Translations under genes and position numbers: made by a program
Shown here: positions 34,516-45,700 of the stretch, piece after piece
Position numbering within the stretch: the stretch's first letter is position 1
How the letters are laid out: each line of letters opens with the position of its first letter
The notes under the pieces: generated by a model
Database searches by the model: none
Told to the model about the DNA's origin: nothing
Seen by the model: only the letters and a program-made list of their open reading frames with translations
Assembly: GCA_905160935.1 (NCBI GenBank)
Contig: CAJHZI010000741.1
Span: forward strand, 2,485,001-2,549,000
Length of the DNA stretch: 64,000 nt
Direction of reading: 5' to 3'
From: Enchytraeus crypticus
Taxonomy: Eukaryota; Annelida; Clitellata; Enchytraeida; Enchytraeidae

Positions 34516-36888
34516 GGAGTAGTACTCTTCCTCCAGGTCATAGAGGTCGACTGCTAGTTCATCTCGGATAACCTGCAAATCTTTGTCGATCTTATTCTGC
34601 TGATTGGTGCAAGCCTGACTGTGAAGCTGTATCGCCTCGTTTACCTACAATAATAACAATAACAACAATTAGAGTGCTACAGTAATCAATGACAACTTCG
34701 AGCACTATTGAGTAAAAATCAAGCCGACAAGCAAAAAGAAGGTCCGAAAACAGTGCAAATTCCAAAATCCAGAAAATCAGTCTAAAGTAATGGGAATTAA
34801 AGAAAAGAAGGTTTAGGAACAGGTCGCAACTCATGGACACTGGATGAAAAAGAGAGATGGAAAAGAAAAAATAACAAAAAAAGAAACAAAACAAAGAAAA
34901 CCAAAAAAATATGTTCTCTCACACCTACTCAACAGCCATAAAATAAAACATCTCTGTATTTCTTTCATTCCTTGCTGCCTCTGTCTGGAATATTTCCCAA
35001 TGACCTTTGCTTAATAAAGTCTATTTTCCACAAAAGAACAAAAATTGTAAAGAGGACACTTCTCCAAAGACAGACAATATTCTTCTTTGCTTTTGTCAGA
35101 CCATCAACCCAGTTTCATAAGTCTCTGAAAATCTATTCGAGTGAACCAGATATTGGTATAATTATTTAATACAAGAATATTAAAACTACTGAAAAATATA
35201 AAAATAATAAGTTAAGGTATACAAAATAACCACATAATAAATTAAATACTATAGCTTGGTTAACCAGATGTTCTTTGCAAGATGTATCTGACTATCATTA
35301 TTTGTCATTAAGTGCATGGCATTATGCATGGAAAGATTTACCATTACCAGTTTACTTGGATTTAATCACACAACTAGGTCAGTTCGTATATAACAAACGA
35401 TTGGCGCACATGATTAGATCAACAGAATTATTAAGTAGAACAGATTTGACAACTCCATTGCAACCACTAGTCTGAAGGTTGCTGTAGCTTCTAGCCAGCC
35501 AAACCGCTCAATTTTACCAAAATCACTGAAGAAGCTTTTGTTTTGCAAAAGCTTACAAGTGACGAGTAAAAGCTGGTAAAGTTAAGTCTAATGTCAGTTT
35601 CTTCACTCGAAAGTGATGTCAGTGACAGGCTAGCCTAGGATTTGAACCCACACTTACTGATCCGCAGTTGAAAACCTTACCGATATCGCCACTGGCTCCA
35701 GCCATTGAAAATCAAATGAAGTGAGTGAAAATCAAATATCAGAAACCTGCATGAAATCGTTCAGTATAAGAAACTGTTTGATGTCTGACACTAGATGCAT
35801 GATGCTTTCCGCCGAGCGAACCATTGCTGCAGCTCTCACCTCGGCTGTTAATAAATCCTGCACTGATTGAGCCGGCCGGCTTACCTACAATGAAGTAAAC
35901 ATATTACGATAATTTAAATGGTACAAAAAGCTAAAAAAGCTAATGTTAACGTCAGTTTCCTCACTCGAAAGCCATGTTAGTGATGGGTGAGCCCAGGATT
36001 TAAACCCCGCACATACTGATCCGCAGTCGAGTATTTTACCGACATCGCCACTGGCTCCAGTCAAAACATGTTACCATAATTTAAATGGTACAAACTCAAG
36101 GCACACACAGCAAATGTAATGAAAAGTAATGAAGTGATGTTTTAAACTATGATTTTAATATCTAGATTCACAACAATTTTTTTTACAGCAGCAAATTTTT
36201 GTTTTCATTTCAGAAGTTTTAATATTGATTCCATATGGCATTTTCTAGGAGTAACTTTTAACCTTGGCCTATGTTTAATGCTATGATAATAAAAGATATG
36301 AACAGACTTACAATAGCATCGTTACTTAAGTATACACAGTAGAATTCATGAGTCATTTTCTTTCACTATTTATAGAAGCAAGGCTATACTTAAGATAGCT
36401 AAGAGGCAAATGACAATTTAGTACGCTACGTTAACTCTACTAGAAAAAAACCTCACTTTATTGAATGGAAAAGGATATATATTTATTCTTAAATTCTTAC
36501 GCATAAGCTACCATTAACCTATAAAGAATGCCAGTAGCAAATTTAGGGATTATTGAGTAAATGAATTTCAGGTACCAAAAAGTAAAATATTTACTGTAGA
36601 TAATTATAGCTAATGTTACTGATATTACTAGTATTATTTCAAAACAATAGTTTTATTGAATTACAAAATCAGGAACAAGATAAAACTTGAGCCAAACCAT
36701 CATACCTGTAGCTGTTTCAACTTGTTGATGTCGACGGCTTCTTGTGAATCCATTTTGCCAATCTTTAATATCTCAAAAAAGTTCTCGCTCATAGTCCTAA
36801 CTTCATCCTTGAGTCGTTTCTGATAGGACTTGAGCTGAGCTTCCTTAGCCTGAGGCAGTGTTCTAACGGCAGCAGGTGCATTAGCCAT
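34501..36888 (-). CDS. MED22: Mediator complex subunit 22, 3 exons
   Basis: Complete gene on the minus strand. Exons: 36888-36706, 35884-35747, 34644-34501, GT/AG junctions, all phase 0; product 154 aa (human isoforms about 140 and 200). The family pattern is clear: LPQAKEAQLKSYQKRLKDEV near the N-terminus, then VRAAAMVRSAESIMHLVSDI, KQFLILNDF, VNEAI, and LAVDLYDLEEEYYSS at the C-terminus. MED22 is a small coiled-coil subunit of the Mediator head module and bridges activators and RNA polymerase II in the nucleus. The long vertebrate C-terminal tail is missing. The protein ends three residues after EEYYSS, where a minisatellite supplies the stop. Two SINE-E copies, a LINE-C end and an unassigned ORF lie in its introns. 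The gene is divergent from SBNO. Confidence 0.95.
34655..34900 (-). repeat. LINE-C 3' end, reverse orientation
   Basis: Starts at an AAT/AAC run, then attagagtgctacagtaatc and the whole LINE-C 3' UTR, nearly identical to 2610-2865. It lies 11 nt upstream of the MED22 exon 3 acceptor, so it supplies the upstream part of that intron's end. The 100-codon open frame on the minus strand here is just this repeat. Confidence 0.75.
35240..35475 (+). CDS. Unassigned short ORF in a MED22 intron
   Basis: An open frame from before 35275 to a TAG-like stop region (TGA at 35473) reads DVSDYHYLSLSAWHYAWKDL and VYLDLITQLGQFVYNKRLAH and ends TTPLQPLV. The composition looks more protein-like than the surrounding AT-rich DNA, with no repeat behind it. 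I do not recognise a family. It could be an exon of a nested gene, a decayed transposon part or chance; no clear acceptor or start was fixed. Confidence 0.25.
35575..35705 (-). repeat. tRNA-derived SINE (family SINE-E), copy 1
   Basis: The complement has tggcgatatcggtaaggttt (box A region) and gtgggttcaaatcctaggct (box B), followed by a body with cactttcgagtgaagaaac. Related copies: 35935-36068, 39225-39335 (partial), 26655-26697 (partial), and a diverged copy at about 36990-37110. Confidence 0.75.
35935..36068 (-). repeat. SINE-E, copy 2
   Basis: Same order of blocks as copy 1: gtcagtttcctcactcgaaa, then ggatttaaaccc at the B-box position, then accgacatcgccactggctc. Located in MED22 intron 1. 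Confidence 0.75.
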
Positions 36889-38126
36889 CCTAACAATCTA
36901 TAACAACAATATTTATCGACAAAATTAGTCAAACAATACCAAATTTCCACAAACTTGCCTTTTATGCAAAGTTAAGTTAGTTAAAGCTAAAGCCGAATTT
37001 AAAGTCAGTTTTCTGTCCCTAAACATGCTAGAGATGGAGTAAACACTAGATCTGAACCCTGTATTTATAGTTCCACATTCAGACAACATACTAACATGCT
37101 CCAGTAGTTAATTGTGCACTGCACCACTGTGCACTGGTGCAAGGAAAAGAAGACATCTTAGACAGATGAAGGACAGCACTAAACTGGCTTTACTAAGTAA
37201 AAGTTTAAATCTTAAGTTCATTCCATTGAGAATCAGGCAGTTTATTCCGTATCACTTCAACTGGCTAAGTGAAAGCCCTCGAAGCTAGAGCCGATTTAAG
37301 GCCAATGAGTTTCTCATATAATCGCTGATCCACATAGGTTTATAAAATCTACTCAGAATATGCTTAGTAATTTAGTTATACTTTATAAACCACATTCTGT
37401 TTATGTATTTTAGCTCTAAATAGACACTTGTTAAAGCTATAGAGTATTATACCTATAATTAAACATTAAACGCCGATCGTCAGATGAAAGAAAAAAATAA
37501 CTGATCATCCACTGTCGCTTAAATAACGACATATACCATCAGTAACCGTCAGCCAGTCCTCACTATTTAAATATTACTTCAAACTACACATTAATTACCA
37601 GTTTGGCAACTAACTCTCATTATTGGCTTTGTTTCAAGAAATAGAAGACTAAATTAAGTAACTAAAAATGAAATTAGTTCATGAAAAGATGGAAACTGCA
37701 CTAAATTTATTATTAGAATGGCATAAAGGTATATAATACTATATATGCTTAAGAAAAAGTAAAAGTAATAGACTTGAATAGATTATACAGTATTTTTTAA
37801 TCCTTCTAGATACCTCAATTGGAGAGAATGATCAATTCTTTTTTAATTACAGAAATTAATATCCATTAAATAGTCCATTAAATAAATATACATAAATCAA
37901 CTTTTATTAAATTATTTCACTACAACAGAAAGTTAAGTTTTTATAAATTTTCTATGACCAGAATAGAATATCTAACTCACGACTTTTAATAAAAATAATT
38001 AGTAATAATTATAAAATATTAATTCTTATTAATCGAACATTTTTATTCACTGACCTATACTTACACTTATATTATTTCAAAAGAACTTTATAATAATTAA
38101 ATAATAAATAAATCATGTGAATTCTT
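36889..38126. other. Spacer between MED22 and an unassigned ORF
   Basis: Probable MED22 promoter side immediately above 36889, without a clear TATA box. A diverged SINE-E copy lies at about 36990-37110. The remainder is AT-rich with nothing recognised. Confidence 0.4.
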
Positions 38127-38624
38127 TTATTTTCTGGCTGATTTTATTTGATGAACAAATGAACGATAATAAAGGGCAATAAAAAGAAATTTCACATTTA
38201 TCTTTCTCTTTGTCCGTGCATCAATACTAACAGTACGAATAGCAACAACAACACTCTCAGAATAATACTGAATAATAATGAATAATAGGCCTAGTGTCGT
38301 CAATGCAAAATCAAAGCGAAACTTTTGAATCGAAACTAATTCGGTAAGAAAAAGATAAACGGTCCAAAATGATGCGAATCCAATATAGAGAACACTAATT
38401 AAAGGATAATTGAATAAGTAAAAAAAATCACGCCATGAAGAATATGTTTTAGATCTAATTAAATTTAAACGACTTTGACAACTGAGATCAACACGTTTTG
38501 ATCTCAGTTCTTGTGCAATGGTTGAATAGGAGATGTCAAGAGAAAACAGAGAGAAAAGAGAGAGAAAAAAGAGAGAAAAGCCTTCAATCGTCTTTAAAGC
38601 CGTAAATCCTGGCGAGTGATGCAT
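38127..38624 (-). CDS. Unassigned 165-aa membrane-protein-like ORF
   Basis: Single uninterrupted frame from ATG (38624) to a stop at 38127, unusual for such AT-rich DNA without repeats. It is predicted to be rich in hydrophobic stretches: about residues 16-33 (FSLFFLSLFSLF), about 66-93 (YLFNYPLISVLYIGFASFW) and about 103-125 (LTTLGLLFIIIQYY), separated by basic loops (ELRSKRVDLS, RTKRKINVKF). TATA-like tatataagtata lies about 20-30 nt upstream of the ATG. No family recognised; it could be an orphan or rapidly evolving gene, an intronless retrocopy or a chance ORF. Confidence 0.35.
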   Translation of the reverse strand: MHHSPGFTALKTIEGFSLFFLSLFSLFSLDISYSTIAQELRSKRVDLSCQSRLNLIRSKTYSSWRDFFYLFNYPLISVLYIGFASFWTVYLFLTELVSIQKFRFDFALTTLGLLFIIIQYYSESVVVAIRTVSIDARTKRKINVKFLFIALYYRSFVHQIKSARK

Positions 38625-40164
38625 GGAGTAAAATTATACACATATACTTATATATAATTTATATAGGATTTCAGCTTGAATTTGTGCTGACCTTTTGTGG
38701 ATCCATCGACCATCGTCGTAGACCTTTGAGGGATAGTCGATCGTCGATCTCCTGTAGGTGCGGCTAGAGCACACCTACTCTTCTGATTGGTCGGTTTGCG
38801 CAGTCGAGCCGTCAATCATTATTACATAATATAAGTCAGTGTTTAGACGTGGAATCAGCTTACCGTAGCTTATAAGTAATACAGTAACTTACTGTTATAT
38901 TAATCTTTGTGACGGTAGCTCGAGTGTGTCGAGACGTCTTGAAGAGAAGCCTTGTGCTTCTGAACCTTGACGTTAAACACACTATAACCTACCTATCAGC
39001 TCAGTCGATGGTAGAGTAGCGGTTGAGTCTGTAAGTAGAGCTGTACATGCAAGTGACCAGTAAATGACAGATTGTAGGTTTATTTGACACTTCTGTGATG
39101 TGTGTGGTACGATCCTAGCTATATCCTAGATTATATTCAATCATTCGTTTAATCCTATAAACGAATGTCTCATATCTTTAACAGAGATCGATATTATTGA
39201 AAAAGTTATAAGTCAAGCTGGTAAGGCTAAAGTAAAGCTAATGTTAACGCCTGTTTCCTCACTCGAAAGCGATGTCAGTGACTAGCGAGCCAAGGATTTG
39301 AACGCTGCACATACTGATCCGCGGTCGAATAATATATAATAATAAAATATAAATTTATAAATATATATATATAATATATATATTAGTAATATATAATAAT
39401 ATATTTTATAATAATAAAAATAAAAATATATATAAGTATATTTCCTGCACAAAAGGAAACATTTTTCTGCTCCTCGGCGAACGGTAACCACTGCAGTAAA
39501 AACCAATTATGTATGGTATCAGTGTTGAATAATAGTAAACAGAGTTGATAACGAACCAGGGAAAATGACGATTGTTAGTGTTGTACAGCGTGTTTAAAAA
39601 ATCCTAAATTTTTATTGTTAGTGGAATAACTGGACACATTATTTTTTATACCTTTATTTGATATATATTTACCGATCGAACTAAGCTAAATTTAGTTAAT
39701 ATTGTGTTATCTAGGATCAAAAATTGTAATTTAAAATTGTATGATTTATAAGTAAATAACTTGGTTGTGTGCTATTAACTTTGACGCACTTGCAATTTGA
39801 CAACTTTTTTTAAATTTAACGATAAACTAATATTTTAGTAACATTTGTACGAAGAAGTACCGAAATTGATCATCTATTTTATCTTTTTCTGGATAACAAA
39901 TTTGTTTAATAGGCAATATGTATATATTGCGAAGGCAGTCATTTAAAAGCCAATGTTTGTTTACTTTTACTTCGTAAATTTTTTAATTCTTTGTAAACTT
40001 TTATGAAATTTACTATTATTTTATGGCGTACTTACAGAAATTAACAGAATTGATTCTAATAATTATATCTTATTAATTGTTTTATTAAGTATTTTTGCAA
40101 CTAGACTTACACTTTAAATTATGCATAGTTTATATTTAAGAGAGTTGATCTCATTATATCACCA

Positions 40165-40270
40165 ACGTCAGAAAGGGCATTCGATTGGTGAGCGCCTGGG
40201 CCCGAGAATTCACTACAATTAAAAAAAATCCCAACCCTAGTTAAACTGTAATTCAAGGGAAGATGGTGTT
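40165..40270 (+). repeat. Short composite SINE copy with LINE-A tail
   Basis: Contains caacgtcagaaagggcattc and, after an internal deletion, aaccctagttaaactgtaat and a GAT/GTT tail. It is an internally shortened copy. Confidence 0.7.
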
Positions 40271-41254
40271 GATGATGGTCTAGTTATGACTTTGATGTTG
40301 AGATTAACTCCAGTTGGCTGTTCACTTTGGGGTCAGGTTAGCAAGAACGGTAGGGGTACAATAATCCTTTCATACCATTGCTGCTGGTACCATTAGCTTT
40401 AAGGTTAAAGCTTCTGTTTACCAACATTATTACAAACAATTCTAGTTATAATAAAAATCAGCTATTGTGTAGTTTGATTATTTATGCTATTTTATATGAT
40501 ATTAAAACCATGATCTTTACGAATTGCAAAAGTGACCTAATTTTGGCTGGAGGGAGCCTCTCCCAGCCATAGCTGTTTGCACCACTACTCCAGGACAGAA
40601 TTCACATTTTTTACTCACACCCTTTTCTCCTCTTATACAGTGGTTTATGTGAAAATTAAGAGCTAGTGAAACGGTCAACATTTTCGGGCCCCCCCCATAC
40701 ATATATACAGGCCTCTTAGTATACGACATATATGGGCCCTTAGTGGGGTACACATTTGAAGAAATTCGAACTATAGTGGAACTGAGTTCCTTCTCGTATC
40801 CCTCCCCCCTAACCATTGCCCTTAAAAACATATTTTACAGATACAAATTGTCACAGAAACAATGAAAATTTAGTTTAACTTTTTTCGGTGGGCCTAAGGG
40901 GGGGACCCGGGCCCCTGGGCCCCCTGGATCCGCCACTGCTATTTGCTAACTTCATAGCAGAAGTATCACTGAAGAGGCTAATGTATTACTAAAATCTGAT
41001 TTGATATAGAAACAGATCCGATAAGAACTAAAGTACTTAATAGAGTATGAATTTCTTACAAATCACTGTAACACTGTAGAAGCATAAGGGTTTCCAACAT
41101 TGAATCACACATTCGAGCGCGATGAGGTCTCATTATGAGGCTGCTTTGTGAAAATATTCTCTCCACTGGAGCAGATGTGGCTAGCAAACAAAGAATACGT
41201 TGAAAGAGAGGCTTTAGAGCTTCCACAAAGATTTAATTCTTTTTATTTAAATAA

Positions 41255-41410
41255 TGGGCCCGTGCAATTTTGGCCTTGGCCTTGATCAAGGCCAAGGCCG
41301 GAGTCAGGGTTCAAGGCCAAGGCCAGAACTCGCATGGCCAAGGCCGGAACCAACAAGGCCAAAGCCGGAGCTTAGTGGCCTTAAGGCCGGCTCAAGGCCA
41401 AGGCCCAACA
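41255..41410. repeat. Cluster of GGCC / AAGGCCAAGGCC palindromic words
   Basis: About 150 nt built from ggccaaggcc and ggccttggcc in both orientations, including a perfect hairpin around cttggccttgatcaaggcca (about 41274-41302). It is far GC-richer than the surroundings. It might be a small inserted element; no clean target duplication was seen. Confidence 0.7.
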
Positions 41411-42364
41411 TCACTCACTATGTCTAATGTCAAATGATATTGAAATAAATGTGATTGCTATTTTAGGTGTGCTTTTAAATTTTTGAGAGCATTCATAGGT
41501 TTTGAATTTTATTATCCAGCAGAAAACAAAGTTTTGATATAGTTATTAAGCAAATTTCGTGCATAGTGTGTGACGATCGCAATTGAAGAAGTCTAGGTAA
41601 TATCTCATTGAATATATCTGGGAACTGTTGCTTCAAACTCAAGTTATTATATAGCGGCAGTTGATAATTCAGATGAGAGGTTGATTTCAATGTGTGGGCA
41701 TTTGTTCGAGAGCTCTCCTATCAGGTTTTGAGCTCTCGGTTGTTTGTTTTATAAGTTTGTGGATCTTGGATCTACTACACTCAAATAATGGTCAGTATGT
41801 TTGCAAAATATTCATATTTTTACTTAAAATTTTAGTGTAAATATTTAACTTTACACATTATATAAGTTTAAAATAGACTGTGAATCAAGTAGTGGATATT
41901 TGTAATGGTTTTGGTATTTACAATTGCAAACTGAAAGAAAATTTAAAATGCGCTACATCTCTTATTTCTTTACATATGAATTTGTAATACATTGAATGAA
42001 TTTTTGCATTCAGTTTAAACTCAAATAATGGTCGGTATTCCGCAAAATATTTTCATTTCTATTTAAGTTTTAGTATAACTATTTAACTTTACACATATTA
42101 TGTAATTTTTTGTAATACTCGCTTAAATTTTGAGTAGCTCAGGTCTTTTCTATTTCCTAAAGTTGTGCAATGTGGGTGTAGTAAAGTAATAAAGCTACAC
42201 AGTTAAGTTTGACATCAGTATTTTCCTTGATATCATGTCTGTGACTAGGATAGCACCCGAACCTGTACCCATTGATCAGCTGCTCAACCACATTCCAACT
42301 GAGACACTGTTTATGAGATAGAAATAAAGAAAGAGTGATAGAGTGAGAGATGATAAAGAAAGAG

Positions 42365-42365
<1 letters not shown>

Positions 42366-42418
<53 letters not shown>

Positions 42419-42460
42419 AGAAAGAGAGATAGAGAGAAAGGGATAGAGAGAAAAACACAT
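42366..42460. repeat. (GA)n tract
   Basis: GA dinucleotide tract with ataaagaaag interruptions, about 340 nt upstream of the first recognised SBNO exon. No adjacent LINE-B tail was recognised. Confidence 0.9.
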
Positions 42461-42795
42461 TTCAACCACATGCCTCCTGCTCAGGCCAACTTATAGATAA
42501 TAACATGTGTGTGTAAGCTTGTTCTATACTGTACTTCTTAAGATTCTTCTAAATAGTAATGAAATAAAAATTAATAATAAATTATTAATAATAAATTGTT
42601 TCTGTACTTAATAATAATAATAATAATAATAATAACAACAACAACAACAATTATTGTTATTATTACAATTAATAGTCTAGTCTGACTTAATATGACTAGG
42701 TTCAAATATATATTAACCATTTAAGATATTCTTAAAATATATGACTGAAATATTTGTCAAATTCTCTACATTTTCTTCTATTTATGTCTGCGTAG

Positions 42796-45700
42796 GATTT
42801 GCTATCAGCGGCTCTCAGTGAGTCAGGACTCGCTGATCTTGCTGGGGATTTCCTGAGCGGTGGAGGCAATGCCGCCGCTCAGCCGTTTACCACACTCCCT
42901 CAACCACAGTACGGGACCACCGCGCCTTCTCGTCTTCATTTCATGGGAGGTCAAAGCACTGGTGGACCAGGAGGCATAGGTTCTGGCAGGGCTACTGCAA
43001 GTGGAGTGGTAACGTTTGGTTCAGGTGGTAGATTACAGAGTTCAAGCACTTCACTTTCTGCTCAGACTACTCTAGTCAGGCTAGTAAGCGTCTCTAAATC
43101 TTCTCCTACAGCTGTTGCTACAAGTACGCCTGCCTCGTCCAATCTAGTGCGGGTAGCATCAACACCTGCAGCGAGGAACAATGTTGTGATAGTGAACGGG
43201 AGTGCAGGGGGTCGCGCCAGCCCTCTGGTTCTAGCGTCAAATGTTGGAAGCAGCGGGTGTAAAGCAACTCCCGCTGGCTCGGTATCGACGCCTAAGATAA
43301 TAGTGCTGCAACCACCGAATTCAGTGAGAGCAGCGACTCAGAGCAGTGCACGGAATAGTCCACTGCTGCAGTCTGTCACTACAGTTGGTGGTTTACTACA
43401 GAGAGCTCCCTCTAGTGCATCACAGGTTGGACTACACTTGTGTCCATGTCTAGTACTTGGTCATCCTTTAATTTTTTATCACATATTGATGGGTTGTTTT
43501 TGTCATGGTAATCTTTCAGCAATATTTTTGAGACACAATGAGGTGTTTCGTTCTCTAGCGGGCAGTCTTTAAGACGCTAGGCTGTGCCACTGACTCGTGT
43601 CATAAATAAGCACCGTATGGTGCGGCACGTGTGCCGACACTGATGCCAAGAAGCACTGGCACAGGGTGCGATTCACGTGCTACAACTATAAAAATGATTA
43701 AGGTAGATTTGTAGTCGCCTGTTCTATCATTCATAGCCTATTTGCTTCTTATGCTGATTCATTATGATTTATTAAGAATTTTTATTAAGTTTCAATTTTA
43801 CTCTGTGCTACTCTGTCTTTCTTTTTATCTCTCTGTGTTTCTCTGTAGTGTTTCTCTGTAGCTCAGATGTACTGGCAGAAGCAATATTCTCTTTTTAAAT
43901 TCCTGTTGCTGTTATTTCAAACTTTATCAACTGTTATATCTTTTACTTGTATTGCATGTTTATTCCGTTTGCCTAGTTATTTTTCAATTTGTATGATTGA
44001 GGGGTGGTCTACTAGATACGTTACTTGTGACCTCTTTGATGGCCTTGTTTGTGTATGTCACTGTAAATGTTGAGTGCATCGAAATAAACAGTTCACTCTG
44101 ATTCATCCGCCATATTTTTCCAGTTGCTATATTGATATAACTACATAACTGTTGTATCTAGTGTATGATTGATGGTGATATAACTGCTGTTTCTAGTGTG
44201 TGATTGCAATAAGTGCTAATGTTTTAATGTGGTCAAATGAATGATAAACTAACTGCAATCGAAAGTTTTGATTTTCTGTTTGTAGCATCTATATCTAGTT
44301 AAGTTAAGCTGTACTTAATACAATTAAGTACAGCATATTTCTCTCTCTTACTATCTTCTTTAGATAATTTTTATCAATAATATTTCCTATTTAATTTCTT
44401 GCTGGGATAGGCTGGCTCTATGATTTTCTTTGATGTGTCAATATATATTAATAGACATTAAAACTGTTTTGTATTGAATTAGACAACAATAATTAATTGT
44501 TCAAGATATAGTGTAATGTGTTATTAATCTATTTTTAACTGTCATCAGATTTACTAGGTGACATGGCTTGTATTTTTAATATGTTGTGCATTATAATTTG
44601 ATTATAATGCACGACCCGACCCGACCCTGGTTAAACTGGGATTTAAGGGAAGATGATGATGATGATGTGCATTATAGTTTGATTAATTATCAAGTGTAAG
44701 GATGTGATGTAACGATGTTTTGTACTGTGTAATGTATATATATATTATATAAAATATATTAAATAATATTAATATATGTTATGAATATTATATAATAATA
44801 TTAATAATGAATAATATTCCTGTATCTATTGCAGAGTTCAAGCACTTCATTTTCCGCTCAGCCGACTCTAGTTAGGCTTGTAAACCTCTCCAACTCTTTG
44901 CCCGCAGGTGTTGCTACGAGTACACCTGCCTCGTCCAATCTAGTGCGGGTAGCATCAACACCTGCAACGAGGAACAATGTTGTTATTGTGAACGGGAGTG
45001 CAGGGGGTCGCGCCAGCCCTCTGGTTCTAGCGTCAAATGTTGGAAGCAGCGGGTGCAAAGCTACCCCTGCTGGCTCGGTATCGACGCCTAAGATTATAGT
45101 TCTGCAACCACCGAATTCAGCGAGAGCAGCGACTCAAAGCAGTGCACGGAATAGTCCACTGCTGCAGTCTGTCACTACAGTCGCTGGTTTACTACAGAGA
45201 GCTCCCTCTAGTGCATCACAGGTTGGTCTACATTTGTGTACATTTCTAGTACTTCTAATTCTTGCTCATCCTTTAATTTTATTATTGTGTATTGATAGGT
45301 TGTTTTTGAGAGGTAGACCACATTTGATTTGGAATGCGGTAATTTAGAAGGACATGAAAAATAGGGGATTGACTGATGATATGGTGTGAAGGACTGGAGA
45401 AAGTCTATTCGTATTCCGACCCTGGTTAAACTGGGATTTAAGGGAAGATGATGATGATGGTGATTGATAGGTTGTTTTTGTCATTGTAATCTTTCTGTAT
45501 ACAATGTTTTGACCCAATGAAGTCTTTTGTTCTCTAGTGGACAGTCATTAAGACTCTAGGCTGTGCCACTGACTTGTGTCATAAATGAGCACCGTATGGT
45601 GCGGCACGTGTGCCGACGCTGATGCTAAGAAGCACTGGCACAGGGTGCGATTCACGTGCTACAATAATAAAAATGATTAAGATAGATTTGTAGTCGTCTG

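Larger units (their letters stand above)
38640..42795. other. Spacer upstream of the first recognised SBNO exon
   Basis: Contains a partial SINE-E (39225-39335), AT-rich DNA, a composite SINE with LINE-A tail (about 40165-40265), and GC-rich fragments including a hAT-like terminus inverted at about 40868-40941 (complement cagtggcggatccaggggg). Also present are the GGCC word cluster (41255-41410), a diverged direct repeat (41775-41873 and 42014-42105), a GA tract (42366-42460) and an AAT/AAC tract (42608-42660). The initiator exon of SBNO should lie here or further 5', but could not be fixed. Confidence 0.5.

Noticed and set aside
34592-34894. 100-codon hydrophobic minus-strand ORF
   Set aside because: It is the reverse-oriented LINE-C 3' end plus part of MED22 exon 3 in another frame.
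43867-44073. 68-codon open frame in an SBNO intron
   Set aside because: It lies in the duplicated intron, is not preserved in the paralogous copy near 45700 and matches no family.
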